64,000 nucleotides of DNA from Salticus scenicus (taxonomy: Eukaryota > Arthropoda > Arachnida > Araneae > Salticidae). Shown here piece by piece: positions 49,339 to 62,711 of this stretch; within the stretch, counting starts at the first letter, position 1; each line of letters opens with the position of its first letter. Location: positions 109,626,259 to 109,690,258 of the forward strand of contig OZ005653.1 of assembly GCA_963930645.1 (NCBI GenBank), in the 5' to 3' direction. The translations under genes were made by a program, and so were the position numbers. Below the pieces are notes generated by a model. That model made no database searches, was not told the origin of the DNA, and saw nothing but the letters and a program-made list of their open reading frames with translations.

Positions 49339-52227
49339 TCTTTTATACGTTCAGCCCCTATTGAACGCAGAAGTACAAGAATTGACATACGGATGCTCTG
49401 GAGCCTTTCCGATGTTTTCCTCGAAACAGAATTTAAAAATCTTAATTAGTTTCGGAGATATTAATTAAAATGCTGACCCATATTGATCGCGAAAATGACC
49501 AAAAATCCTTATTGCTTAAAAAGAGGCATTCTATCAGCATTCAGCAGACGATTTTATCGGCTGTCTCTAACGAAAAAAAAAACATGTGCAAGTCATTAAT
49601 GTCACATGATCTTTAACTGGGGTTAAAAATTACAAATTTCAAAGTGCTTCAAATTTTATTTTTCGTACACAACACTTTATATACAACCTATTCAGCACAA
49701 AACCAACCTGCAGTTAAAATTTCATCAAATTTCATTAATAAACAAAGCAGTTACATTTTAATTGCTAATTAAATTTTATTCTAACACGTAATCTATCTTT
49801 CAATAGACGATAGGAGTTTCCATAGCAACAAAATACATTTGAAGGAACTAAAAAATACTTTTTCTTTTTCTTTTGACTTCCATTACCCGACTACCGTGGT
49901 ATATATATAGGTTTTGGCGAAATAAAAAATATTTATTTTTCTTTTTACTTCCATTAATAAAACTACCGTAGATAATGGAATTAGAGATTTCACGTGATTT
50001 ACATGTTTTAGAATGTCCTGATTAGGTTTTCTTTTGTATCACAGCTACTAATTAAAATAATTTCATAAGTAACACATTATTTGAAAGCTTTGTTCATTTG
50101 GAATTGAACAGTAGATTACAGAAATTTCTACCGCCAGATATTTTAAAATTTCGATATTTCAAATTCCAATTAAATTATTTTTTATACATCATTCGAAAGA
50201 TATTTTAAAGTTCTTTTAAATTATCGAAAGTTTTCACCAGATTTACACGCTTTGAGGTGTCCTGAATCAGTTTTCTTTTGTATCTCAGCTACTAATTAAA
50301 ATAATTTCATAAGTAATACATCATTAGAAAGCTTTTTTGATTTGGAATTGAACAGTGGAATACAGAAATTTGTACCGCCAGATGGCGCTATAATATTTTA
50401 AAATTTCAATATTTCAATTTCTAATTATGATTAAATTATTTTTAATACATCATTCGAAAGATATTTTAAAGTTCTTTTAAATTATCGAAAGTTTTCACCA
50501 GATTTACACGGTTTGAGGTGTCCTGAATCAGTTTTCTTTTATATCTCAGTTATTAATTAAAAAAATTTCATAAGTAATACATCATTTGAAAGCTTTGTTG
50601 ACTTGATACACATTTTAAAGTACTTTTACATTATCGAAAATGGAATTCGAGATTTCACCCGATTCACACGTTTTGAGGTGTCCTGATTAGGTTTTCTTTT
50701 GAATCTCAGCTACTAATTAAAATAATTTTATAAGTAATACATCATTAGAAAGCTTTTTTGATTTGGAATCGAACAGTGGATTACAGAAACTTCTACCGCC
50801 AGATGGCGCTGTAATATTTTCAAATTTCAATATTTCAATTTCTAATTATGATTAAATTATTTTTAATGCATCATTCGAAAGATATTTTAAAGTTCTTTTA
50901 CATTATCGACAGTTTTGACCAGATTTACACGTTTTGAGGTCTCCTGAATTAGTTTTCCTTTGTATCTCAGCTACTAATTAAAACAAACTCATAAGTAATA
51001 CATCATTAGAAAGCTTTTTTCATTTGGAATCGAACAGTGGAATACAGAAATTTGAACCACCAGATGGCGCTGTAATAGTTTAAAATTTCAATATTTCAAT
51101 TTCTAATTATGATTAAATTATTTGTAATACATCATTCGAAAGATATTTTAAAGTTCTTTTAAATTATCGAAAGTTTTCACCAGATTTACACGTTTTGAGG
51201 TGTCCTGAATCAGTTTTTTTTAAATCTCAGTTATTAATTAAAAAATGTTCATAAGTAATACATCATTTGAAAGCTTATTTCAGTTGATGCACATTTTAAA
51301 GTACTTTTACATTATCAAAAATGGAATTCGAGATTTCACCCGATTTACACGTTTTCAGGTGTCCTGATTAGGTTTTGTTTTGTATCTCATCTACTAATTA
51401 AAATAATTTCATGAGTAATACATCATTTGAAAGTTTTGTTGATCTGGAATGGAACAATAGATTTCAGAAATTTCTACCGCCAGATGGCGCTGTAATAATT
51501 TTAAATTTTAATATTTCATATTCTAATTATGATTAAATTATTTCTAATACATCATTCGAAAGATATTTTAAAGTTCTTTTACATTATCGAAAGTGGAATT
51601 CGAGATTTCACCTGATTTACAATTTAAAGTGTCCTGATCAGGTTTTCTTTTGCATCTCAGCTAATTGAGTAAGTCCGTTCAAAATTGGTATATGCAAGTT
51701 AATTAGGAGGGGCTGGAACGCTGGGGAAGGAATAGGCGCGCAGCGCGCATGGGTTTGGGACCCGGTGCGAGTTTTTACCCGATGATAAAAGATTTTTTTT
51801 TAATTTTATTTTCTTAATAATAAAAGTTTGAGTTGAGAAGGAATATGCGTGTACAGCGAACGTATATCCTCAAACGTGCGTGCGCAGCGCGCATGGGTCT
51901 GCGCTGCCGAAGGCAGTGGCGTCCAGGTGTGAGTTTTTACCCGATGCTAAATGATATATTTTTTAATTCCTTTTCTTGAGAATAAAAGTTTATGAGTAAT
52001 AACATGGAATTTTGAGAAGTCATAAGGATGGTGAAGGAACACGTGCGCGCAGCGCACGGTTCTACGCTGCCGAAGGCAGTGGGGACCCGGTGCGACATTT
52101 TTCCCGATCAGAATTTGTTTTTTCTCTTTTTTTATCACATGATAAAAATTAATGCAATTTTGAGAATTCATTAATTATTGTGATTCATTTAAAAATAGTG
52201 ACCAGCGAAGCGGGCGTAGCCTGCTAG
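49236..52227 (+). mobile_element. Non-autonomous Helitron, copy 2
   Basis: 2,992 bp. Same 5' end (TCTATAATAATAAATGG after A) and same hairpin plus CTAG at 52224-52227 followed by T as the copy at 17618-20740. Co-linear throughout, with the same eight internal units. It lacks the 191-bp MITE and has a longer (GTCT)n tract (49259-49338). Frames inside (49249-49468 plus, 51947-52171 minus) are repeat-derived. Confidence 0.88.
49259..49338 (+). repeat. (GTCT)n microsatellite in Helitron copy 2
   Basis: About 20 tetranucleotide units with one GTCTATCT interruption, against about 8 in copy 1; a length-variable marker within one family. Confidence 0.9.
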
Positions 52228-52282
52228 TAGTTAATATTGATAGAGCAATAGATTTTCACAGAGCGAACCTGTAGCCCATACG

Positions 52283-52285
<3 letters not shown>

Positions 52286-52324
<39 letters not shown>
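52286..52324. repeat. (AT)n microsatellite
   Basis: Perfect AT tract of about 39 bp a short way beyond the Helitron end. Confidence 0.85.
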
Positions 52325-52327
<3 letters not shown>

Positions 52328-53144
52328 ACATTTTACAAGATATAATAACAAAGGCAACTAAAAAATGTTTCCACAGAAAAAAGTATAAGTTTACACACAT
52401 AAAAGCATTTGTATTATACATATTTTAATTATAATTCTGGATTATGATATTTTTTTTTTATACTGTCTCCAAATCCTCACATCAATGTTTTAATTCGAAT
52501 TACTGAAACACTGTGACATGCAGTTAGTATTAACTTTCAATGTGCTTTTTATTTTCATATAAATTCGTAGGTGTTATATTGCGTGTTTTATATATACCTA
52601 ATGTATTTTCCGTTGAAATCAGTTTGCCAAATTTAGGGACTTTTTTATTCAACACTTACCATTAATTTTGAGGAGTGATATTTAAAATGCACAAAAGACA
52701 ATTTTCGAAGTGATTAGACAAACTTTACAATTAAAAATTAGTGGAATATATTGAATGAAAAATTTCCTGAATTTCGCATGACTGTCTGAAAGCTTAAACT
52801 TCAGTAATATTGTTCTAAGTAGTTTGTGAATTATATTATTGCATTACAAAAGAATAATCCGAATTTGAAACTGAAATTTGAAATTTTTTATAATATTAAA
52901 TGAGAGCATTGAAATAAAAAATCGGGCCTTTTGTGTCCTGTTATAAGTATAGCTATTTCACTATTGTATAGTTTTCGTTCTAGTAGAAAGCCCACGATAT
53001 CTATTTCGACAATTCATCGTGGCAAGAAAGTTACTGCAATTGAAAATGCTGAAACTAAAATTCTACTTACTCTGGTAAAATTTATAACTTTCTCTGGAAA
53101 CATGTTACAACAATCTGAATGTTGTATTCAAGATTTTTTAACAG

Positions 53145-53178
<34 letters not shown>

Positions 53179-55256
53179 AAGAAAGAAAAGAAAGAAGAAC
53201 GGTCATATGGCTTAAAAAGGCAAATCTGTTGTCTGAAGAAAATGACTGAAAAGGCATATTTTGAGAACTGTATAAAATTCAACAAAATTCGTAAATGAAA
53301 TTAAACGAAAATCTCGATTAGTAGTTTGTAAAGCAAGTCCGTGTTATAAATCAAAATTCTAATGTGAAGAGAGAAAATGATGTATGATGCAAAATTAAAC
53401 ATGCAACACAGATTTCAAAGCCTGGACTTTGTTAAAAGAAACAGGCACACAGACTGCATTATAGTTTCAACTTTAACGATATTTTCTATTTTTAATAATG
53501 ATTTTTATAATATATATATATATATATAATATTTACATTTCACAAATGAAATTTAACGACAAAAAAAATCTGAGAAATTCCTGGGATTACGCACGAATGT
53601 AGAGATCTGAGAAAAAAAAAAAAAAAAAAAAAGTTATTTTTCAAGAATTCATTTTGGTAATGAAACTTTTATTGTATTTCTGACATTCTGCAATTGAGGG
53701 ACTTTTTCAGTTTCTTTCACTTTCCAAAGCACAAAATGAAACGTCTTCATAAATTTACTAAACACAAACTTATTGATATTTTTTGAGATTTTGTCTCAAA
53801 ACTTGCACATTTTAATTAGATAATACAAGCATCCATTCTAGTTCCACTCTTGTCGGTCATTTTCTTCCAAACACATTCAAGTTTTAGAATGGTCAGCCGG
53901 CAGGCCTCATCATATGGAAAATCACTGGGGAAAGCTTGTACGCAAAATATATATGCAAATAACAGACGATTTAAATCTCAAGACGAATTTAAAACAGTAA
54001 TTTCGATTTCCTAGTCTAAAATTTATGCAAAAATCAAAAGAAATCAATTTCAAAATATGAATAATGGCATTTTTCAATTAAATTAGATTAATAGAAATGT
54101 AACAGGAAATAGAGCATTTGCTATTTTCAACACAAACCGTGATTTTTCTTTGGGGTTAATATAATTTTGAACGTTATAAACACACAATTTTATTTTTTGT
54201 TCCTTTTCACTAAAATTAAACTGTAACTATTCAATCAAATAGTTTTTATTTACGAGTTATATGTATCCAATTTTTTTTAAAGATTAAAACCATTTTAAAA
54301 GATTTACTTCCAAGAAAGCGCAACTAATATGACATATTTGCATACAATTGGCACATACTGGATGTTAAAATTAAAGAATTATACAAAAATGAACTTTAAA
54401 ATCACCGTTATTGTCATTATGTACCCTTAAATTTTAAATTTATTTTAAATTTAAATAGTTCTCTTTAAGAAAACTGTATTTTTTTTCCTGTAATTAAAAA
54501 CATAGCATTTTACATCATTTTTCAATTTAAGAAAATGCAGCTATACAGAATATTATTCCTAAAAGGTAATAAATCAAAACATATGTAACAAAATAAGTGA
54601 GATCATGATCATGTTTATTTAATTAATTAAATTATTTCGTGAATACCAGCCTGGTACTTTAGTTAACAAGGTTTTTCTCTTCGGGATATTTATCATCACT
54701 TTGTTGTGTGACGGGATGCAATAAATTTTGCAAAATTTAAACACATAGGTTTATTATTATTATTATTATTATTATTATTTTTGTATGTCTTTATTTGACA
54801 TAGCAAAAAAATATGAATTTGCATTCAATTTTATTTATCTCATGCAAAAAAAAGAGATTTTTTTCTTTTTTTTTACGACTGTGTTTAATGATAATGCTAT
54901 TTTTATTTATTCTATACTTATGTATGAAATTGTGTTTATCAACTATAACATAAAAAATGAATTTCCATCTTAATAATTGATATACGTTTTACTTATTTCA
55001 TTTCGTTGTGCTTATTTGTAGGAAATTTAATGTTTTAAATATTCACGCATGATTTTTTTTTTTTTTTTTTTTTTGGGGGGGGGGGGGGGATGCTGTAATA
55101 AACGATAAACAAATCTTCGTTGACACAATTTAAATAGATAATTTATTAATTTAAAATCTTTGAATGTTTTAGAGGTTTTGTTATATGTTTCTAAAATTTT
55201 AAATTTGTTTGGATAAAATAATGATGGTACATATGTTATATTAAATAATAATTTAA
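52325..55256. other. No gene recognised
   Basis: AT-rich with poly-A at about 53145-53176, (TTA)n at 54750-54780 and a poly-T/poly-G junction near 55055-55089. The 94-residue plus frame at 52931-53215 begins with unfamiliar sequence (SSRKPTISISTIHRGKKV) and ends in poly-Lys; I cannot assign it. Confidence 0.45.
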
Positions 55257-55753
55257 TCCGTTAACTCCCAAATTATTTTTTCAAAATATTATTAGCTGAA
55301 TATTTCACTTCTAAATTAATATAGAAAACTAACAGAAAAATATATTAACTTAAACAATTCTTCTGATAGTTTTAAATTTAAAGCCTATCCTCATTTATTG
55401 ACTCTTAGTGTTCTAGCGAGAAAATTTCGAGATAGAAAAACTTTGAGCTAACAGATTAATTCCCTATTATATGCTGACAAAGATCTCGAAAGTAAAGTAT
55501 TTTAATACATACTTGATTTAAGTTATTATATCTGCTCAAAAAGCAAATATATGTGTGACGAATGAAAAATCATGAAATTACTATCCAAATTATGAAATAA
55601 TAATTAATAGTAGATACATAAAACTTTTATGGTTCATTTAGAGTGACACTATAAACTGTCACTAAAAAAGCAGAAATAATTCCAAGAACACACATAAATT
55701 ATACGTGGCATTTTATTAGCTGTCCTTAAATGAGGACACTGGGCTCTAACGGG
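55257..55753. mobile_element. TTAA-flanked MITE
   Basis: 497 bp between TTAA at 55253-55256 and 55754-55757. Ends TCCGTTAACTCCCAAA and (reverse complement) CCCGTTAGAGCCCAGT pair with several mismatches. A TTAA duplication suggests piggyBac- or Kolobok-type mobilisation. No coding inside. Confidence 0.55.
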
Positions 55754-56437
55754 TTAAATACAAAATTTCCTCGAGTAAATTAAGTTATGTACGCTTTGCG
55801 CCATTTAAAATAGCATTTCATGCGAATCGTGATAATGTGTACTCGTTTTTAAATCTTATTTAACACTATAGATGTATAAGTATTAAAAATTAAAACTTAT
55901 GCACATTCTCATGTCGATATATATATATATATAATGTAATCTAGATTTTCTTCAGTGACAGCATTACTAAAATTATACGGCAATGCTAGCAATATAAATG
56001 TATTTTATAACAAAGAAAATATTTACGTAGGTAGTTATATTTATTTTAAAGAAATATAAATAAAAAAAATATAACCACCGAAAATTTTACTGAACATAAT
56101 TCGTTTTGTACTGAATAAATTTTGTGGCTTTATCGAACCGTGTTAAATATAGAGCGTACATAATGTCCAAATGTTCTTTAACACATATTACAATCGTATT
56201 ACATTTTGCCTTCAAAGTGTATGAAATTTACAGGTATATGCCAGTGTATGCAAGGAAATAATAAATTTCATTAATATTATGAGTTGTTAACAAGTACAAT
56301 AAATCAAATTTATTTAAAAGTCAACATTTATTTAATAAATAAAAATTAATTATTAGGTTATAAACAGAAAATTTTAAAACTTTTTTCAGCATTAATTATG
56401 CTGTTGTTTTAACAGTAGATTTAGAGTTATAGCACAT

Positions 56438-56490
<53 letters not shown>

Positions 56491-57255
56491 GTTTACTATT
56501 TTACTATTTTATAATTTGGCTTTTGCGACAAATTATACAACATTACGACAAAATTTCGCAATAAATGTAGTTCAAAATTGTTAAATTTCGAGTATCTCTT
56601 TGCAGTAGGGGCCGAGCTCTGGAATTTCCCATTGAATTCAGAAGCATAGCTAGATTCGACCAATTTAATGCCAATGAAGTGAAAACGAGCAAATTAATTC
56701 CATCGACCTAGATAGTTAAAGAAAGTTGTTCTGAGGGGTCGCTTCTTACAGATTGTGATTTGAGCTTTTGATCATTCTTCCTGAATCAGCGAAATTTCTC
56801 CTATGTACAGAATTTATGGCTACACATAATTTTAGATTCGAACTTTTCCTCTTCCCATATTTGTTTCTCTATGATGCTTTAGTTGCTTCATATTATAAGG
56901 CTATTCACTTCTAATACAATGTTTTCTGAAATACGCTTTTGAATTTCTCATTTTGAACATGACGCTTATTATATTAAGAAGGACTTTAAAAGAAAAAATA
57001 TATTAAAATACATCATTTCATTGGTTAAACCGTTACTTCCAATTTCAAGTTTTTAAATAAGTATTTATTCAATTATAAATTTTTGTTTTAAATGAATTGC
57101 CCTTAATGTCAACAAGCGATAAGTTTAAAGACTTAAATTCAATATCACAACTCGACAAACTTAATTTTTGTATAAAACATCCTAAAAATACGAAAAAAAA
57201 ATCGAAAAATATATAAGTAAATAAATGAAGTTATATATTTAATTCATACAGAAGT

Positions 57256-57501
57256 ATGAATCTCTATGATATTGATCTCTATGATAAGCAAAAAGATTTT
57301 TGTTTTAAAGTAAATTTATTTACACATTTTAATCATTGTCTTCATTTATATGTGTATAGAAATATCATTCTTAATCATCCATTTCGCATACATATACTTT
57401 GTTCATCTAAGAATAAAAACAAAAATATTAACCATTTAATTAAAACTGCTACTGGTATGGGTTATTCCAAGCAAATTATTTATTCTATTATCTATCAATA
57501 A
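57256..57501 (+). pseudogene. Possible reverse-transcriptase fragment
   Basis: An 81-residue frame: after FTHFNHCLHLY comes YRNIILNHPFRIHILCSSKN, then NINHLIKTATGMGYSKQII. The pattern of an R-x-x-x-(I/L)CS block followed about 15-25 residues later by (G/N)GY-x-x-x-(I/L)I resembles the thumb region after the palm domain in some Penelope-like and other reverse transcriptases. There is no palm domain with a YxDD box upstream and no GIY-YIG domain downstream. Family call is from pattern memory only. Confidence 0.35.
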
Positions 57502-57547
57502 ATATCACTGTCTACAAAAAAAAAAAAAAAAAAAAAAAAAGAATAAT

Positions 57548-57549
57548 GT

Positions 57550-57588
<39 letters not shown>
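57548..57588. repeat. (AT)n microsatellite
   Basis: AT dinucleotide tract following a poly-A run. Confidence 0.85.
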
Positions 57589-57591
<3 letters not shown>

Positions 57592-57623
57592 AAAAATAAA
57601 ATAAAAAATGTGGAGGTTGGGGG

Positions 57624-57785
57624 CAGTGTTGTGCACTAACGCGTTCATGAGCGTAGCTCAAAAATTTTGAGTTTGAGTTGAACTACGCTCGTTTTTTAAA
57701 TTATCAACTTGAATTGAACGAAATTCGTTTTTTCCACGAACTTGAGCGTGAAAAGGCAATTCAAACTCAAACTCATGTTAAATAT
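57624..57785 (+). mobile_element. hAT-like terminal segment, left
   Basis: Starts CAGTGTTGTGCACTAACG, a CAGNG-type hAT terminus, followed by subterminal gaacttgagcgt / acgctcgtt motifs in both orientations. It pairs, inverted, with 63500-63663 over about 160 bp. The 8 bp outside (gttggggg) are not repeated outside the other end. Confidence 0.5.
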
Positions 57786-57864
57786 TTCTGTCTGAAATAT
57801 AAAAAGAAAAGTAGAAGAAGAAAAGGACAGAAAGTAGAATAATTGTGCAAAATGGATCCTGGAA

Positions 57865-57930
57865 AAAGAACACTTGGAAAAAAAGGCACTGGTAAAAGAG
57901 GCACTGGGAAAAAAGGCACCGGAAAAAAAC
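57865..57930 (+). repeat. 15-bp minisatellite
   Basis: About four units of ggcactggNaaaaaa. A frame over it starts at 57852 and gives repeated GTGKK/GTGKR; likely a repeat by-product rather than a gene. Confidence 0.6.
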
Positions 57931-58116
57931 GGCATTTTTGCAATTTGCAAATCGCAAAAACAATAAACATCAAAGAATGAATTTAAAGAATTATCTTCAT
58001 AATAAATTTTTAGAAATTTCAATCAATTAAATTGGTACCACTTTCACTTCGTATACACCTGGAGAAAGAGGGCGGGTGTGTAGGAGCAGATTGGAAGAGA
58101 ATAATTAACTTTATAT

Positions 58117-58657
58117 CACTTTCTTACAGATTTTAATGAAAAAGTGCATCTGCATATAAATTTATATGGAAATTCCTGCAATAGTTCCTAAGATATAGTC
58201 TTCCCTAAAATTGAAGAAATCGCGGTACAGCAGTGCCACCTGTTAAGTAATGAACACCAAAAGTTAACAGGCACTAAACTGGATCAAAATGCATCAGCAT
58301 ATAAATTTATATGTAATTTCGTGCAGCAATTCCTGAGATATAGCCTTCCATGAAAATGTGGGAATCGCGGTCTAGCAGAGCCACCTGTTTTTGCAGAGCC
58401 GCCAGAAATTTGTACCAAAATTTGGTAGGATCTAATTTTGCTCAAGGTAGAAATCTGCATATAAATTTACATGCAATTCTGTGCTGTAGCTCCTGAGATA
58501 CAGTCCCCAAAAATTTTTGTCTCACACACACATAAACAGACATTTTCTAAAAATTGTCAAATCGTGTTCTGGATCTCTCAAAGCATGTAAATCCATCGAA
58601 AACAGGAAGTCAAAAATGTTTACGAATTCGATACTTTCTTGTATTGAAGAATAAAGT
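58117..58657 (-). mobile_element. Diverged HINE-like element, copy 5
   Basis: Left edge cactttcttacag and right edge actttcttgtattgaagaat then aaagtaaa resemble the termini of copies 1-4. Inside, gccacctgttaagtaatgaa repeats the copy 1 block, and the right part (cgtgttctggatctctcaaa) matches copy 1 near 15690. The terminal hairpin is not recognisable. Confidence 0.45.
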
Positions 58658-59736
58658 AAAAAGGGGGAAGAGGAAAGAAACGCAAAATTAGAATTAGTAA
58701 ATTCATTATAGTTTTTGACGGAAAAGTGTTTAAGAAGTTTGCCAAGAATTTTTGAAATTTACCAAATGTACCTGTTTTTTTCAACATTGTGTGTGTAGGG
58801 TTTTGGGGGGGACGAGTGTTCCCTCTTATCCCCCCCTCCCCCCCTCCCCCCGTTTGCAAGCGTTTATAAAAAACGATGCGTTCGCGTTTATCTGCATTTT
58901 CCATAAATTCAAAGTAATCGCCTTATATCAAAAACCAATAAACATGAAATAATGTCTGCTATTAAAAAAATGAGCGATCTTTTTGTATATGTTTCGTTTA
59001 CAAAATACTACATACTAAAAATAATATTAGTCTTTCTCTCTCTCTCTCACTTTAATAGTTTTTAAGATTTATTCAATTTCTTCAGAAATATTAGCGAGAA
59101 AAAATGTGTAGTTTTGTAAACTTCTCAAGTCTTCGTGGAATTACTAGGTATCAAAATTTGAACATATTTATATGAAATCAATTTAAAAGAAGATTAGAGA
59201 ACTATCTAATAGTTTCAAATGCACGACTTTCTCACTCACGAACTTATTATCTGCTATTGTAAATAGCATGTACACGAAAATTTTACTATAGCTTGAAAAA
59301 TATTTTAGATGATTATTTTAATTTGTTTCAAAATTATATAAACAAAACTATATAAACAAAATTATATAAACAAAACCATTTTTAATTTTAGAATGTATAG
59401 TCAAGAAATATCAATTGAAAAAGATCTCAAAGTGTTATATGTTGAGCCTCAAATTAACAGCAATTTTAAAATTAATTTTGAACAATAAAAAAATACAATT
59501 AAATTTTTTTTTTTTTTTTTTTTCTTCAACCCAAATACTAAAATATACGAATATGACGAACAAGGAAGCAAACAAATAAATAAATATATGTTGAAACTTC
59601 ATGTGGAAAAAAAAAAAAGTAATAAAATAAAATACCGGAATTTGGATGGCAAAAGTATCATTATTACAGAAATGATTTTATCTTTAAGAAATTTTATCTT
59701 TTATTTAACCAATTAACACACACTCTCTCTCACACA

Positions 59737-59786
<50 letters not shown>

Positions 59787-59879
59787 CTAACATGACCATT
59801 TATAACCTTTAATTATGTAAACAATATATACATAATAAAATTTAGTCTTTGATTTACACATCTCAAACTTTATTAAACG
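58658..59879. other. No gene recognised
   Basis: AT-rich; short C/G-rich run at 58805-58852 and poly-A at about 59750-59783. Confidence 0.45.
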
Positions 59880-59881
59880 TA

Positions 59882-60564
59882 GGGGAGCATGGGGCACAGT
59901 GGTCCACCCCTATTTAAATCTATTAATATTCAACTCTTTTAGTTCATATGGATACTCATGTATGGATACCCCCCCCCCCTCCAAAAAAAAAAAAAAAAAA
60001 CATGGGAAATAGTAAGGTAACCATATTGAAAAGTTTTTGTGTTTTTAACTGCTCAAAGTAATTTCTCCACATTCAAGGATTTTAAAATTTTATAAAGGTT
60101 GAAATAGCGACTATAAATATTATATAGCTGTTAAAGGAAGGCAAGATATTGCTGTTTTTAAATTTCTAAAAATTATTAGCAGATTTGTAGTTTCTGTATT
60201 ATTTTATTATTACTATCAGTCTTACTCTGGCACGGGTCACAGTGGACCATCTTCCAATGTGCCAAAAAATATAAATTACTTTAGTACTTATATTAGTTTT
60301 AGTTAAATTTATAGATGCAAATATAATGTAAAGTATTAATATCCCAAAGTAATAAATATCTTAATGTTGTGATAAAATAAATGAAAATAAATATAAATTT
60401 TTGAAAAGAATAAACATTTGAATAGTAATATAATAATTATTTATATCAAAATTTAATAACTATTTGAATTATGTAGCATTAATAAAAGGAAAAATATCTA
60501 ATTTAATAAATAGTAGAAAAATGTATTACTTATCCTACAAATATAATGTAAATTAATTATACCT

Positions 60565-60638
<74 letters not shown>

Positions 60639-61055
60639 TATTTGAATAGTAGTATAATATTTATTAATATCTGAATTTAAAAAAAATATATCTGATTTAT
60701 AAAATATTAATAAAAGAATAAAAAACAATTATCTATTTCAACTTAATAAATTTTCTTAGTGGGATTTGATTTCTTATTCGTTTATTTTATTTCATGAAAA
60801 TGCTTGAATTATAATTTTTGGACTAGAATAGTATAAGAAATTAATTTTAGAGAAAAAAGAAAGTAATTTATAATAATTTAATATAAACAAAAGAGGCTGG
60901 TCCACTGTACCTCGGACATGGGACACAGTGGTCCACTCTGTGAGTGCTCACAATTTTTTTTCATTCATAATGTATTGGAAATATTATTATAAAAAAATTA
61001 AGACATGTCAAGAATGGCTTAGAGATTGTTTATTTACATATATATATATATATAA

Positions 61056-61143
<88 letters not shown>

Positions 61144-61245
61144 CAAGTACATTGCTTTTCTGTTTTTTGTGAAAAAATAAATAAATAAATAAATAAATAA
61201 ATAAAATAAGAGTGTAAAAGTGGTTCACTGTGTCCCGGTCTCCCC
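59882..61245. mobile_element. TA-flanked inverted-repeat element with GGGG ends
   Basis: Left end GGGGAGCATGGGGCACAGTG, right end (reverse complement) GGGGAGACCGGGACACAGTG, flanked by TA on both sides (59880-59881, 61246-61247). The subterminal motif cacagtggtccac is repeated inside near 60239, 60900 and 60922. The interior is AT-rich with poly-A/(AT)n at 60566-60634 and a long (AT)n at 61038-61141. No transposase. Confidence 0.65.
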
Positions 61246-61247
61246 TA

Positions 61248-62679
61248 TATTACAAAACTAAAAATAAATCTTAATAAAAGCTTAAATCAGTTAAAAGTAA
61301 ATAAATAAATAAAAACTCATCATTTTGCATAGTAATATATATTGATAAATCTGAGACATCTTTATGAAATTTCTTGGAAACATTGTGAACAAATACATTT
61401 TATTTTAAATAACAGTTCAGTGGTAAATTTCCTTTTCAGTAAATCTGTTGACCATTTTTGAAGAGAGGGATTTCTTTCGTGTTTTCGACACAATTCGAAC
61501 ATATGGGTTAAAAATAATTAGTAAGAGGAGCGCAAATATTCTTTGAGAGTAACCTAGTGGGTCGTCTCAGACAAAACATGTACACGGCGACATTGTATTG
61601 GATTCAAAAGAAAAAAGCGTGAAAATCTACTATAAAATACTATTAGAACATTGCATTGCTTTGCGCGGATGCCACGGGAGATGTACTACACCCCACAGCC
61701 CTGAGGCTGAGGCAGTGTGAGAAATTGCCGCCCTCTTATAAAAGTACCGGACATTTCATTTCTCTGTAAATACGATGCTAATCAGAGTAGGATCTGCTTT
61801 CACAGGACTAATGATAACTTGCTCTATAAGCCTGAGTCACATGTCCATACATTCTCTTTTTTTCTTTAAACATAATGAGATTCCTGTTTTTTCGAAAGTA
61901 ATTCTTCAACTCATGAAAATAATCTTTATTTTATAACTTTTGCATTGAAGGATAGCATCTTTAAAAATTAAAACATTTAGACAAGGATTACTGGTTTAAC
62001 ACATATTACACATAGATTAAATAGAATAATAGTATAGTTTTTAATGTCTATTTATATTTTTAATACTCAAAATAAAAATGCATTCAGATTATTGAAATAA
62101 TTTTTTGTCAGAGATGTAGATTTTATATCAATGGTTATTTTATTTTCAACAATTTCTGGAAAATGCAAATAATAATAATTAAAAATGAATAAATGAAAAA
62201 AAAAAAGGAAAAGAAAAATGTATAAATAAAAATAATAAAAGAATAATAATCCTCTTTATTACAACAAGCTATTTATAATCTAATTTAAATTGTCTTAATG
62301 TTTCTTTTTTTTTTCTAAAATGAATATATATATCCACGAATACATCCACAAAAATGCAAATATACTTGTACTAAACTAAAGATTATTTTTCTTTTTCTTA
62401 ACTGTACAGCTAGTTTTAAAATATCATTTATGATAATAGCAAAGAGGATTTAATTATTGGGATTTAATATTATACTTTTAAATTTTTATATTTTTATTTA
62501 TAATGAAAGACTTTCTTAAAACTTTTCTCAAATCACTCTTAGAACTTCCAAAATTTTTCATAATACGAGGTATTTCGCATAAATTTCTGTTATTGAAATA
62601 GCTTGGATTTGCTTGCATGAAAACTGAAATACAAAACTGACAACAGTAAAATATCGTGAAAAACTGGTGCACAAAAAGA

Positions 62680-62711
<32 letters not shown>

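Noticed and set aside
49249..49468. Cys/Val/Leu/Ser-repeat proteins
   Set aside because: Direct translation of a (GTCT)n microsatellite in a Helitron.
57852..57978. Small GTGKK-repeat protein starting MDPGKRTLGKK
   Set aside because: Minisatellite translation just inside a transposon end, short and without a family motif.
61737..61762. TATA box with initiator as a core promoter
   Set aside because: The spacing is shorter than the usual ~30 bp and no coding sequence follows in either direction.
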